A stretch of DNA of 64,000 nt from Verrucomicrobiales bacterium (GTDB lineage Bacteria > Verrucomicrobiota > Verrucomicrobiia > Limisphaerales > CAIMTB01): NCBI GenBank assembly GCA_016795425.1, contig JAEUHG010000071.1:1-64000 (forward strand), given 5' to 3'. Positions 17,821 to 27,394 of the stretch are shown piece by piece. The notes under the pieces were generated by a model. The model did not search any database, was not told the origin of the DNA, and saw only the letters and a program-made list of their open reading frames with translations. Numbering within the stretch: position 1 is the first letter of the stretch; each line of letters begins with the position of its first letter. The translations under genes and the position numbers were made by a program.

Positions 17821-17824
17821 GGAG

Positions 17825-18082
17825 TCAGGCAGCGGAAGGTTGCGGACGTGCGGCGACGAGGATCTGCTTCAGTTCCTCGACCGTGGGAACACGGCCGGTG
17901 ACCTTGACGGTGCCGTCCACGACCAGGGCGGGCGTCATCATGACGCGCAGCGCCAGGATCTGGTTGAGGTCGGTGACCTTGCTCAGTTGGTATTCCAATC
18001 CGAGTTCGCGGGCCGCCAGGTCGGTCGCTTCGGCGAGCTTTTTACATTTGGTGCATCCGGGGCCGAGGACGAGCAGTTGCAT
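17825..18082 (-). CDS. small thioredoxin-fold protein (redox-active disulfide protein family)
   Basis: The 85-residue protein MQLLVLGPGCTKCKKLAEAT has the CTKC active site at residues 10-13 and MMTPALVVDG as cis-Pro loop. It matches the TM0996/MTH895 family of minimal cytoplasmic thioredoxin/glutaredoxin-like proteins, which are commonly adjacent to ArsP-type permeases. It lies 27 bp after the permease gene and 4 bp before the larger thioredoxin gene. A likely role is to reduce or pass a thiol-bound metalloid to the permease; this is inferred from context. Confidence 0.88.
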   Translation of the reverse strand: MQLLVLGPGCTKCKKLAEATDLAARELGLEYQLSKVTDLNQILALRVMMTPALVVDGTVKVTGRVPTVEELKQILVAARPQPSAA

Positions 18083-18109
18083 AGGGATTCTTCCTTTCTT
18101 GGTTTGGAT

Positions 18110-19501
18110 TCAGATCAGAGCGCCAAAGGCCCAACCCGTGAGGGTGGCCAGGCCAATCACCAGACCGGTGAAGGAGAGGGTCTTTCTCCAGCCCATCACT
18201 GATTTGAGGACCAGAATGCTGGGCAGCGACAATGCCGGGCCGGCCAGGAGCAGGGTGAGCATGGGGCCCTGGTGCATTCCCAACTTGCCCAAGGCTTCGC
18301 AGATGGGGATCTCGGTGAGAGTGGCGAAGTACCAGAAGGCCCCGATCACGCTGGCCGCGAGGTTGGAGGAAAGGGAGTTGTCGCCCACCCATCGTGCGAC
18401 CGTGGTCTCCGGAATTAGCGCGCCCACGAATCCCACCGCAAACACACCGCCGAACAGCAGCGGAACAATCTGCTTGGAGAAGTCCCAAGTGTTGCCCATC
18501 CACTCCGAAATCTCGGTGCGATCGAGCCAACGCCATACCATCAGCAACACCACGCCTCCCACGGCGCCGGCAAACCACCACTTGCGGTGATGCAACCAGA
18601 TCACCCAGGTGTCGGCTTCCCGGACCGTGGCGATCTCGGTCTTGGGCAGGGTGAATTTGGCGCCGACTGGCCGGTCGTTCCAGGGCGCTTCCAGTTGGTA
18701 GACGACCTCGTCGCGGGTCTCCTGAAGGCTGATCGCGGAGAATGTCTGGCCGCCGGAGGTGGTGACCACGACGTTGCCGGGGTTGTACCAGTCGCTGATG
18801 ACCAGAAAGGCGACCATTCCGGACAGGAGCAGGGAGGTCTTCCAAAGAGGACGGCTGGGTGGCGGCGCTTCGGGCATGGCCATCGCCTCCCGGACCCGAA
18901 CCGATTCCTCGCGGTGAAAGATCATCGCCATGATCCACCCGATGACGATGGAGAAGACGATCGCACCGACGGCGCGGCCGATTCCAATCGGCATGCCGAG
19001 CACGCGCGCGGTCAGAAAGATGGCCAGCACATTGATGGCGGGACCGGAATAGAGAAAGGCGATGGCGGGGCCGAGGCCGGCGCCGAGGCGATGGATGCCG
19101 GCGAAGACAGGAAGCACGCTGCAGGAGCAGACGGCGAGAACGGTTCCGGAGACCGAGGCAACGCCGTAGGCCTTGGGTTTTGAGGACGTGGGACCGAGGT
19201 GCCGGAGCACGATTTCCTTGGAGAGGAAGGTGGTCACCGCCCCGGCGATGAACATGGCGGGCACGACACAGGCCAGGGTGTGGTTGCGCACGTACCACTG
19301 GAGCAGCTTGAAGGCTTCCTGGATGGCGTGCTGCACCGTGTCGTTGGAAAGCGGCAGGAAATAGGCGAGGAGGAAGACACCGGTCATCCAGGCGAGGACC
19401 TGGAGTTCCTTGCGCCAAGAGGCCGGGATGGCGAGAGGGATGGCATTCACGAGAACAAAAGCGGAAAAGCTATTTAGCGCATGCGCTAAGTTAGAGATCA
19501 A
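18110..19501 (-). CDS. ArsP/SO_0444-type permease (DUF318 family)
   Basis: The 463-residue protein has roughly ten TM helices with the DUF318 signature around SGTVLAVCSCSVLPVFAGIHR and GLGPAIAFLYSGPAINVLAI. A second half-repeat contains IPETTVARWVGDN and GAFWYFATLTEIPICEALG. A soluble loop (about 225-275) interrupts the membrane region. Characterised relatives include ArsP, an exporter of trivalent methylated arsenicals, and copper/zinc efflux permeases. The CSCS motif could bind soft metals. It sits 9 bp after arsR2 and close to arsM, whose product would make methylarsenite. The substrate assignment is inference. Confidence 0.82.
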   Translation of the reverse strand: MISNLAHALNSFSAFVLVNAIPLAIPASWRKELQVLAWMTGVFLLAYFLPLSNDTVQHAIQEAFKLLQWYVRNHTLACVVPAMFIAGAVTTFLSKEIVLRHLGPTSSKPKAYGVASVSGTVLAVCSCSVLPVFAGIHRLGAGLGPAIAFLYSGPAINVLAIFLTARVLGMPIGIGRAVGAIVFSIVIGWIMAMIFHREESVRVREAMAMPEAPPPSRPLWKTSLLLSGMVAFLVISDWYNPGNVVVTTSGGQTFSAISLQETRDEVVYQLEAPWNDRPVGAKFTLPKTEIATVREADTWVIWLHHRKWWFAGAVGGVVLLMVWRWLDRTEISEWMGNTWDFSKQIVPLLFGGVFAVGFVGALIPETTVARWVGDNSLSSNLAASVIGAFWYFATLTEIPICEALGKLGMHQGPMLTLLLAGPALSLPSILVLKSVMGWRKTLSFTGLVIGLATLTGWAFGALI

Positions 19502-19510
19502 AAAAAGGGG

Positions 19511-19819
19511 TCAACGGGCGCCCCCCTTGGATTTCACGTCGCAGACACACTGGAAGAACTTCATCACGCAGGGCGTCATCAGGCGGTAGAAGACCTGGGT
19601 GCCACGTTTGTCGTCATCGACGATGCCGGCGTTTTTCAGGATGGAGAGGTGGCGCGAGACGGTGGGCATCTCCGACCCGACCATCTCGGCCAGTTCGCAG
19701 ACGCAGCGTTCGCCGCGGGAAAGTTCGTCGACGATGAGCAGACGACCGGGATGCCCGAGGGCCTTGAAGACCTGGGCCTGGGGTTTGAAGTCGGCGGGCT
19801 TGAGCGTGGACTTGGCCAT
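19511..19819 (-). CDS. arsR: ArsR-family metalloregulator (second copy)
   Basis: The 102-residue winged-helix repressor has the sensor motif ELSRGERCVCELAEM, with Cys39 and Cys41 matching the ELCVCDL arsenic/antimony site of ArsR. Extra C-terminal cysteines lie in PCVMKFFQCVCDVKSKGG. It heads the permease-to-ccdA operon. A promoter-like TTGACA lies upstream at 19867-19862 with an inverted repeat just downstream of it, consistent with autorepression. The ATG at 19819 is the only sensible start. Confidence 0.9.
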   Translation of the reverse strand: MAKSTLKPADFKPQAQVFKALGHPGRLLIVDELSRGERCVCELAEMVGSEMPTVSRHLSILKNAGIVDDDKRGTQVFYRLMTPCVMKFFQCVCDVKSKGGAR

Positions 19820-20070
19820 GGCAACCTTGTGATGGAAGCTTATTCGCTATTTGGCGAAATATGTCAACGACCAAGGGCTGAATTGTATCCGCGTCGGTTG
19901 CAAGAGCGAGGTCGCTCCGGCCTGATGCTGGTGGCGCCGCGTGTTCCCCTCTCGTCACCTGGTTCCAATCTCTGGAGCAGGCCTCCGTATAACAGCAGGA
20001 AACCAGCCCCTCCATGTCACGCCTGACGGCAGGGAGGAGCTGGTCGTGGTTCACGTCCAATGGCTGGGCT
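19820..20070. other. intergenic region between the two metalloid operons
   Basis: These 251 bases separate arsM from arsR2. They contain the arsR2 promoter/operator at 19841-19867. I see no gene and no clear hairpin terminator for the arsM transcript, so read-through from the first operon is possible. Confidence 0.5.
19841..19867 (-). promoter_or_regulatory. arsR2 promoter with embedded inverted-repeat operator
   Basis: On the minus strand TTGACA (19867-19862) is a consensus -35. Downstream of it lies TATTTCGCCAAATAGCGAAT, an inverted repeat with arms TATTTCGC and GCGAATA that fills the -35/-10 spacer. A weak -10 (AATAAG) is at 19844-19839. The half-site CGAAATA is shared with the arsR1 operator at 25670-25693. 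Confidence 0.6.
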
Positions 20071-20895
20071 TCAACCTTTGGCCTTCTTCCCGGTGATGTT
20101 CGCCGAGGCCACGTAGGCGCCGGCGTTTTTCCCGGGCACCCAGTCGTTGATATAGGCGCGGCTCGTCGCCTTGATGTCCACCCGGACCTCGACGAAGCCG
20201 GCCGCCGTCAGCATCGACTCCACTTCGCCGGGCAACGCGGCGCCCGCGACGCAGCCGGTGTACGCGGCAAGATCGGCTTTCAACTCGGGCGGGATCGGCT
20301 GCAGGGCGACGATGTCGGAAATGGCCAGGCGCCCACCCGGCTTGAGCGCTCGGAACGCCTCCCGGTAAACCCGCGCCTTGTCCGGTGACAGGTTGACGAC
20401 GCAGTTCGAGAGGATGAGATCCGCGACGCCATCGGCGATGGGCAAGGCCTCAATCTCGCCCAGACGGAATTCGACGTTGTTGGTGCCGCTCCGCTCTGCA
20501 TTTCCCCGGGCTTTGCTGATCATGTCGGGCGTCATGTCCACACCGATGACCTTGCCTGTATCGCCCACGCGACGGGCGGCCAGAAAGCAGTCGAATCCGG
20601 CGCCACTGCCCAAATCCACGACCGTTTCCCCGGGCTGGATCGACGCGATGGTGGTGGGATTGCCACAACCCAATCCGAGCTCGGAACCTTCCGGGGCGCT
20701 GGCGAGGTCGTCGGCGGAATAGCCGAGGGCCCGGGCGTCGGTGGCGCCTGGCCGTTCCGCGCCGGGGGTGCAGCAAGTCGTGGTGCAGCCGCAACCCCGT
20801 TGGTCGTCGCGGGCAATCTCGCCGTAACGGGCGCGGACCTGCTGGCGGATGGTGTCGTGTTGCGTCGTGGTCGTTTCAGTCGTCGTGTTCATCAT
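20071..20895 (-). CDS. arsM: arsenite S-adenosylmethionine methyltransferase
   Basis: The 274-residue enzyme methylates trivalent arsenic using SAM. SAM-binding motif I is VVDLGSGAGFDCFLAARRVG, and the conserved arsenic-binding cysteines are present in GLGCGNP, LILSNCVVNLS and AYTGCVAGA. An N-terminal Cys cluster CGCTTTCC starts at residue 35. The start is ATG 20895 (or 20892), preceded by AGGAGA. Upstream in-frame codons overlap the 62-bp gap and the sigma factor gene. It is the last gene of the arsR-arsC-arsD-arsA-acr3 operon. Product methylarsenicals could be exported by the permease of the next operon. Confidence 0.94.
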   Translation of the reverse strand: MMNTTTETTTTQHDTIRQQVRARYGEIARDDQRGCGCTTTCCTPGAERPGATDARALGYSADDLASAPEGSELGLGCGNPTTIASIQPGETVVDLGSGAGFDCFLAARRVGDTGKVIGVDMTPDMISKARGNAERSGTNNVEFRLGEIEALPIADGVADLILSNCVVNLSPDKARVYREAFRALKPGGRLAISDIVALQPIPPELKADLAAYTGCVAGAALPGEVESMLTAAGFVEVRVDIKATSRAYINDWVPGKNAGAYVASANITGKKAKG

Positions 20896-20957
20896 CTTGT
20901 TCTCCTGGTTACCGATGTTCACAGGAGAGGACGGACCACGATCGAAATGGACGCAGA

Positions 20958-21578
20958 CTATTTTTCGCAACCGGTGGAATCGGTGTTCTGACAGGTGCAC
21001 GAGCTCCGAGGTTCGACGGCCAGGACGGTGCCGTAGCGGTCGGTTTCCCAATGGCAGCAACGTTCCATTTCCTTGCGAAGCATGGCTCGGCCCCGTTGGA
21101 CCCTGGATTTCGCGGCGGACACCGAGAGTCCGAGTCGACGGGCGAGTTCCACCTGCGACAGGCCCTCCAGTTCGATCAGCCGAATGGCCTCGCTGTAGAC
21201 GGGCGGCAGGCGGTCGACGACCGAACGAAGGTAGTTTCGTAGATCCCCACTGAGGGCTTCCTCCTCCGCGGTCGGCGCGGCGTCGGAGTTGGCCAGCAAC
21301 GGACCGTGCGCGGTCTCGTCGAATTCCTCAGTCTCCCTGGCGGTGCGGAAGTGATCGGCGATGGTATGGCGAGCGATCTGGAAGACCCAGGCATCGAGGC
21401 GATCCCGACTTCGCAGGGTCTGGAGGCGGGTCTCCACCCGCAGCAACGTTTCCTGAGCCAAATCATCGGCGAGCGCGGCATCGCGGACTCTCGAGCCGAT
21501 AAACGCTCGGAGCGTCTGTCGCAGCCTTGGCATGGGGTCGACCTCGGCGTCGACGGGGCGATCGGGAGCGGGGGGCAT
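20958..21578 (-). CDS. SigZ-like ECF RNA polymerase sigma factor with cysteine-rich tail
   Basis: The 206-residue protein has sigma70 region 2 (DAALADDLAQETLLRVETRL, WVFQIARHTIADHFR) and region 4 (LPPVYSEAIRLIELEGLSQVELARRLGLSVSAAKSRVQRGR). The tail after the helix-turn-helix reads MERCCHWETDRYG and then SSCTCQNTDSTGC. The CC...CxC...C tail is typical of the SigZ group and could bind a metal or metalloid. No anti-sigma gene is adjacent. It lies 16 bp after acr3 and 62 bp before arsM, inside the ars operon, suggesting that it is induced by arsenic or senses it directly. Confidence 0.88.
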   Translation of the reverse strand: MPPAPDRPVDAEVDPMPRLRQTLRAFIGSRVRDAALADDLAQETLLRVETRLQTLRSRDRLDAWVFQIARHTIADHFRTARETEEFDETAHGPLLANSDAAPTAEEEALSGDLRNYLRSVVDRLPPVYSEAIRLIELEGLSQVELARRLGLSVSAAKSRVQRGRAMLRKEMERCCHWETDRYGTVLAVEPRSSCTCQNTDSTGCEK

Positions 21579-21594
21579 GAGAGGTCGGGAGAGT

Positions 21595-22688
<1,094 letters not shown>

Positions 22689-22692
<4 letters not shown>

Positions 22693-24497
22693 GGGAGGGT
22701 GACGTGTGAGGAGTGATGGGGACCAAAGAGCTGACGCAGTCCTGCCGGGCCAACCGGTTCCTCGGCCACCCAAGGGACGATCGTGGTTCGAGTGGCTCGT
22801 TGTTCGGTGACTTCGCGCAGGAAGACGTTTTCTCCCGTCGCACGTGCCGACAGCACGGGGTCGCGCGTGCCGGAAGCGGCGAGGCTTTGGTTGATGACCC
22901 AGGCGAACGGCTCGATCCCGGCGCGCCGGAGGTCGGCCTGCAGGTCGGCGGCCTCGTGAACCGGTGTCGGCTCCGGGACCGTCACAATCAGCACCCGCGA
23001 CCAGTCCGGGTCCCGGAGTCGCGGAAGGAGATCGCGAACCTCGTCCGGAAGGTCACTGGTCTTGCGTGCGATTTCCCGATGATAGGCTTCCGTGGCGTCC
23101 AGAAGGAGCAGCGTGTGACCGGTGGGAGCGGTGTCCAGGACCACGAATCGATCGGCGCCTAGGGCGACCGTCCGGGCGAATGCACGAAACACCGCAATTT
23201 CCTCCGTGCAGGGCGAGCGCAAGTCTTCCTCCAGAAGTGCCCGTGCCTCCGGATCCAGCCCCTGGCCGTGCGTTGCGAGGACCTGTTCGACATACGCCCG
23301 GGTCTCGGCGAGCGGGTCGATTCGACTTACCACCAAGCCCTCTGTGTTCCCCGCCGTGTACGCCACGTGAGCCGCGGGGTCGGTGGTGCTGAGATGCACG
23401 GGGAATCCCGATTCGGCGAGACGGGTCGCGATGGCCGCGGCAAGCGTGGTCTTGCCGACGCCCCCTTTGCCCATCGTCAGGATGACCCCGCGTCCGCTTT
23501 GGGCCAGTGCCTCAACGAGACGGTCGAGGGACTCCGTCCCGACAAGGTTCGGGGGTGATGCTGGGGAAGGGTGCGGTGAGGGCGGCGGCGCGTCGGAACT
23601 CAGCAGGGTCCGGAGCGCGGCGATTCCCACCAGATTCTGCTGCTGCAGGGGGATTCGGAGGGTCGGCATGCCCTGTAGGAAATCGTCGTGCTGACGGAGC
23701 GCAGTCTCGCCGCGGAGTTGGACGGCGAGCGCGATCGAGTCGCCGTTCTGGGCCTGGAAGACCCCGTTGAGAATCAGTCGTTGGCGGCGAACACCGAGGG
23801 CGGCCAGTTCCTGACTCGCACGCTTCGCTTCCAGGAGCGAAGCCGGTTGGGGTCGACTCACCAGGACGACGGTACTTCGGGCGCCATCCCGCAACGCCGC
23901 CAGCGCGGCCTCATAGACCGTACGTTGTTTCTCCAAGCCGGCTAGGGGTCCGAGACACGAGGTTCCCGATCGGTTGTTGGCGAGGAAACCCGTCCAGGCA
24001 CCGGGCAGGGCCAGAAGCCGCAGGGTGTGTCCGGTGGGGGCGGTGTCGAACACGACGTGATCGAAGGCTTCCGTGCTCCGGGGATCCCCCAACCACTGGG
24101 TGAACTCGTCGAAGGCGGCGATCTCGGTCGTGCACGCACCCGAGAGTTGTTCCTCCATCGAGCGCAGCACGGCATCGGGCAGTTGGCCTTGGAGCGGCGC
24201 GATCAAACGCCGACGATAAGCGTCCGCCGCCGCCTGAGGATCCACGTTGAGGGCGAGGAGACCGGGGACACCTGGAATCGCCGCCGGCGAAGGCCCCAGC
24301 GGCGTGGCGAGGACTTCATCCAAGTTGGACGCGGGATCGGTGCTGACGAGCAGCAACCGCTTTCCGGATTCGGCGAGGGTCAGCGCGCTCGCGCATGCCA
24401 GGGAGGTCTTGCCCACTCCTCCCTTGCCCGTGAAAAACAGGAAACGCGTCGCCTCGCTCAGGAAGGTGTCGATGGTGATGGCGCACCCGGCGGGCAT
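22689..24497 (-). CDS. arsA: arsenite-stimulated ATPase ArsA (tandem A1-A2)
   Basis: The 602-residue protein is a full-length tandem ATPase. A1 has the P-loop GKGGVGKTS at about 24-32 and A2 has GKGGVGKTT at about 343-351. Each half has a DTAPTGHTLxLL signal-transduction motif. The metalloid-binding cysteines are conserved as Cys122 (SGACTTEIAAF), Cys181 (TSCLGPLAGL) and Cys430 (SPCTEEIAVF). The linker is rich in Pro and Ser (PPPSPHPSPASPP). ATG 24497 lies 10 bp after the arsD stop. ArsA energises arsenite efflux at the inner membrane, receiving As(III) from ArsD. Confidence 0.96.
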
Positions 24498-24507
24498 GAT
24501 CACCCTT

Positions 24508-24867
24508 TCAGCAGGAACCCTGGCACTCGCAGCTGTCGGATGAACCTTGGGCCGTTGTGGCGGATGGCGTCTTGACCAACCACGCGGACAGTTCCTCGCG
24601 CCTGGGATAGCGTCCACGCAGGACGATCCGGCCGTCCACCAGCACCAGGGGCAGGACGCCTTCTCCGCGGAGGTTCAGCTCCTGGCGAACCTGCTCGTTC
24701 TGTACGAAGGCTGCAGGGTTCTGTCCCAGATTGAATCGGTGCACCTGACCTCCGTTTTCCTGAAGCCAACGAAGGTCGGCCGCGATCCGAAGGAGGGCCG
24801 GATCCACGAGGGGGCCGCACACCCCGGAGGAGCAACAGAGGACCGGATCAAAGACTTCGATTCGCAT
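24508..24867 (-). CDS. arsD: arsenite metallochaperone ArsD
   Basis: The 119-residue protein starts MRIEVFDPVLCCSSGVCG, with the essential Cys11, Cys12 and Cys17 that deliver As(III) to ArsA. The thioredoxin-like core continues through VLPLVLVDGRIVLRGRYP. A C-terminal DSCECQGSC adds further thiols, as in the classical ArsD. It lies 9 bp after arsC and 10 bp before arsA, which matches their known partnership. Confidence 0.95.
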   Translation of the reverse strand: MRIEVFDPVLCCSSGVCGPLVDPALLRIAADLRWLQENGGQVHRFNLGQNPAAFVQNEQVRQELNLRGEGVLPLVLVDGRIVLRGRYPRREELSAWLVKTPSATTAQGSSDSCECQGSC

Positions 24868-24876
24868 GGAAAGGGG

Positions 24877-25323
24877 TCATCTGGATGTCAGGGTCTCGGG
24901 AAGGGTTTCGACGAACCGGCGGATCTCGTCGCGAACGCGTCGGTAAACGGCCAGCTTCTCTTCGCCGTCGGGCAGATGCTTCGTGAGCTTGGGAGGATCT
25001 TCGAACCCGAGGTGAACGACGCGCGTCTTGGCGGGGAAGGTCGGGCAATGCTCATCGGCGTGACCGCAGACGGTGACCACGTAGTCGAACTCGACGGGAC
25101 CGATGTCGGCCGGTGTCTTGGAGAACTGCTTGGAGATGTCGACGCCGGCCTCCGCCATCACCTTGAGCGCGTGGGGATTCATCCCGTGCTTCTCGATACC
25201 TGCGGAGAAGGGTTCGAGAGCGTCGCTCTTGAGGTGGCGAGCCCAGCCTTCAGCCATCTGGCTGCGGCAGGAGTTACCGGTGCAGAGGAACAGAACTTTC
25301 ACCTTTTGCATTGGCGTCGGCAT
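24877..25323 (-). CDS. arsC: arsenate reductase, thioredoxin-coupled (low-MW phosphatase fold)
   Basis: The 148-residue enzyme has the phosphatase loop LFLCTGNSCRSQMAEGW and the relay cysteines in VVTVCGHADEHCP. It is therefore a Cys-relay ArsC of the Staphylococcus/Bacillus type regenerated by thioredoxin, not glutaredoxin. It reduces As(V) to As(III) for export or methylation. The start is ATG 25323 (MPTPMQKVKV) or ATG 25311; either one overlaps the 3' end of arsR1, indicating coupled translation. Confidence 0.95.
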   Translation of the reverse strand: MPTPMQKVKVLFLCTGNSCRSQMAEGWARHLKSDALEPFSAGIEKHGMNPHALKVMAEAGVDISKQFSKTPADIGPVEFDYVVTVCGHADEHCPTFPAKTRVVHLGFEDPPKLTKHLPDGEEKLAVYRRVRDEIRRFVETLPETLTSR

Positions 25324-25664
25324 AAAACCACGGGGTCGAGTTTGAGAATGCGCTTCATTTCGCGCGCGTCCTCGGCGATGCGCGGGAGCTCGCCGGCGGA
25401 CTGGAAGACCCATTTCAGGGCGGAGCGAACCGCCGGCGGCGCCTGGTTTCCCGGCAGGGAGTAGTAGATCCAGCGCCCCTCCTTCCTCAGGGTCACCAAG
25501 CCGGCCTGGTAGAGCAGGGAGAGATGCTTGGAAACGGTGGAGCCGGCCAGCGCAAGAAACTCCACGATCTGGCAGGCGCAAAGCTCACCTCCCCGGAGCG
25601 CGAACAGCACTCGGATCCGGCTCTCGTCGGCCAGCGCCTTGGTGATGTTCAGGAACTCGCGCAT
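25299..25664 (-). CDS. arsR: ArsR-family arsenic-responsive repressor
   Basis: The 121-residue winged-helix protein has the metalloid-sensing motif GGELCACQIVEF (Cys29, Cys31) and the recognition helix region AGSTVSKHLSLLYQAGLV. Two further cysteines lie at the tail (VVLCRRQCKR). ATG 25664 is preferred over an in-frame TTG at 25670. It heads the arsRCDA-acr3-sigma-arsM operon, and a perfect inverted repeat lies directly upstream of its start codon. Confidence 0.93.
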   Translation of the reverse strand: MREFLNITKALADESRIRVLFALRGGELCACQIVEFLALAGSTVSKHLSLLYQAGLVTLRKEGRWIYYSLPGNQAPPAVRSALKWVFQSAGELPRIAEDAREMKRILKLDPVVLCRRQCKR

Positions 25665-25669
25665 GGTCA

Positions 25670-25693
25670 ATATTTCGTCGTAACGCGAAATAT
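25670..25693. promoter_or_regulatory. perfect inverted repeat, candidate ArsR operator
   Basis: ATATTTCG at 25670-25677 and CGAAATAT at 25686-25693 form a perfect 8-bp-arm palindrome with an 8-bp centre, 5 bp upstream of the arsR1 ATG. A TTGACG at 25720-25715 on the minus strand could be the -35. The same half-site recurs upstream of arsR2. Confidence 0.65.
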
Positions 25694-25773
25694 AGAAACA
25701 CCAGAGGTCGGGCGCGTCAATGATTCGGTGGGGAACGCGTCGATTCGAACCTGACCGATCAGGCTGCGGCCGG

Positions 25774-27120
25774 CTACTGGAGCGGGGGACCTTGAATCCT
25801 GTACAGCGCCTTGTCGGTGCGGAGGAACAGGGATCGATCTGCCACGGCGGCGCTCGCCATGTGGGGGCCGTCGAGGGAGTTTCGCGCCAACACTTTGAAG
25901 CTCTTGCCCGGTTGAATCACGGTGGTGATGCCGTCCCGGTCGTGGAAATAGAGGCGTCCATCGGCGTAGGTGGGGGAGGCTGAGAAGTTGCCCCCGAGAC
26001 GTTCCTGGTAATTGGCTTCGCCTGACTTCGCATCGAGGCAAGTGAGCAAACCGCCCGAATCGCTGACAAAATAGAGACAGTCATCGACGAGAATCGGCGA
26101 GGGTGTCTGGGGAACGCTGCGTTTCCAGCGCCAGGCGATCTCGGGAGGGCGAGTTCCGTCGTATTTCACCGCCAGCAATTCCGATTTCATGAAGCTGGTC
26201 GAGAAATAGATCATGCCATGGCCCAGCACTGGGCGGGGCACGATCGAGAAACCGGTGATTTCGTAGGGCATTTTCCAACGCTCCGAACCGGTGGCCGGAT
26301 CGTAGGAATAGAGCCAATCGGCCGCTGGGGAAAGGACCTCGGTTTGTCCGTTGAACTCGGCGATCAAAGGGGTGCCGTAAGACTTCCGCAACTGGGGGTG
26401 GGAGCCCATCTTCCCGCTCCTCGCGGTCTTCCACGCGATTTTTCCGGTGTTGCGGTCGAAGGCGGCGATGAATTGAGCATCGCTGCCGTCGAAGTGGACG
26501 ATCAGGTGGTTTCTCCAAAGGACGGGCGAGCTTCCGGGGCCATTCTCGTGCATGACCTCCAATTCCCGGTTCAACCACAGGATCTTTCCGGAGACGGCAT
26601 CCAGGCAGGCCGTGCCCAGGGAACCGTAATGGAGAAACAGTCGGTCGCCGTCGAGAACCGGCGTGGGAGAGGCGTAGCTGTTTTGTTGATGCACCCACTG
26701 AGGATCCTTGGCGCGAAACACCTCAACCTCGCGAACCCCTTTTCCTGATGCGAGGTCGAGGCAGACTGCCATCAGGGCGACTTCAGAGAGAATGTTGAGC
26801 GGTTGTCCGCCAGTGTCGGACTTCTTGCGGCGTTCGGCGACTTCCGGTGACGCCGGTGTCTCTACGGCGGTGGTCACCCAGAGCTGGCCATTCCCGATGA
26901 CCGGCGACGAATGGCCACGACCCGGAATCGGAGTCTTCCAGGTGACGTGGTTGGTTTCACTCCACTCCAGCGGCAGGCCGCGGACGTCAGCGGGGGCATG
27001 ACCTTGGCCGTCGGGACCACGCCATTGCGGCCATTCGGAAGGTGGCCCAGCTGCCGCACCCTTCTGAATCAAGGTGGCTAGTACCAGGAGGAGAATGGCG
27101 AACGAAAAGCACCTCAACAT
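25774..27120 (-). CDS. secreted PQQ-like beta-propeller protein
   Basis: The 448-residue protein starts MLRCFSFAILLLVLATLIQKGAAAG, a signal peptide. It then reads EWPQWRGPDGQGHA, the standard opening of PQQ-like propellers in Planctomycetes/Verrucomicrobia, with blade motifs such as CLDAVSGKILWLNRELE, AFDRNTGKIAWKTARSG and CLDAKSGEANYQERLGG. ATG 27120 was chosen over an upstream in-frame start at 27201 because it begins the signal peptide directly. Unlike the similar gene at 3864-5435 it has no C-terminal extra domain. It is probably periplasmic or surface located; the function is unknown. Confidence 0.85.
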   Translation of the reverse strand: MLRCFSFAILLLVLATLIQKGAAAGPPSEWPQWRGPDGQGHAPADVRGLPLEWSETNHVTWKTPIPGRGHSSPVIGNGQLWVTTAVETPASPEVAERRKKSDTGGQPLNILSEVALMAVCLDLASGKGVREVEVFRAKDPQWVHQQNSYASPTPVLDGDRLFLHYGSLGTACLDAVSGKILWLNRELEVMHENGPGSSPVLWRNHLIVHFDGSDAQFIAAFDRNTGKIAWKTARSGKMGSHPQLRKSYGTPLIAEFNGQTEVLSPAADWLYSYDPATGSERWKMPYEITGFSIVPRPVLGHGMIYFSTSFMKSELLAVKYDGTRPPEIAWRWKRSVPQTPSPILVDDCLYFVSDSGGLLTCLDAKSGEANYQERLGGNFSASPTYADGRLYFHDRDGITTVIQPGKSFKVLARNSLDGPHMASAAVADRSLFLRTDKALYRIQGPPLQ

Positions 27121-27332
27121 GCGAGCGAGAAGGTAGGTGACCGACGGCCGATGGGAAGCCTCCTGTTCCAACGGGAGCAACTTCCAGAGTGCGACCGACA
27201 AAGTGTTTGCCCTGTCGCAGCGCGACAGGGTCCACCTGGATAGGAAATGGGCTCAGCCAGGTGGCCCTCGTCACGCTGCGATGTAGGGGTTTGCCGCGGC
27301 GTGAGTGGGATTTCATGACGACCTCCGGGCGT

Positions 27333-27348
27333 GTCACTGAATCGTCAC
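27333..27348 (+). promoter_or_regulatory. candidate PhoB box upstream of the DUF3450-TonB operon
   Basis: GTCAC occurs at 27333-27337 and 27344-27348, again with an exact 11-bp period (GTCACTGAATCGTCAC), 46 bp before the DUF3450 start codon. A degenerate third repeat might follow at 27355. It matches the arrangement upstream of pstS. Confidence 0.5.
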
Positions 27349-27394
27349 GTTGCTGACGTCGGGTTGCCATGGATGCCATCGACCGTCTCGCCTC

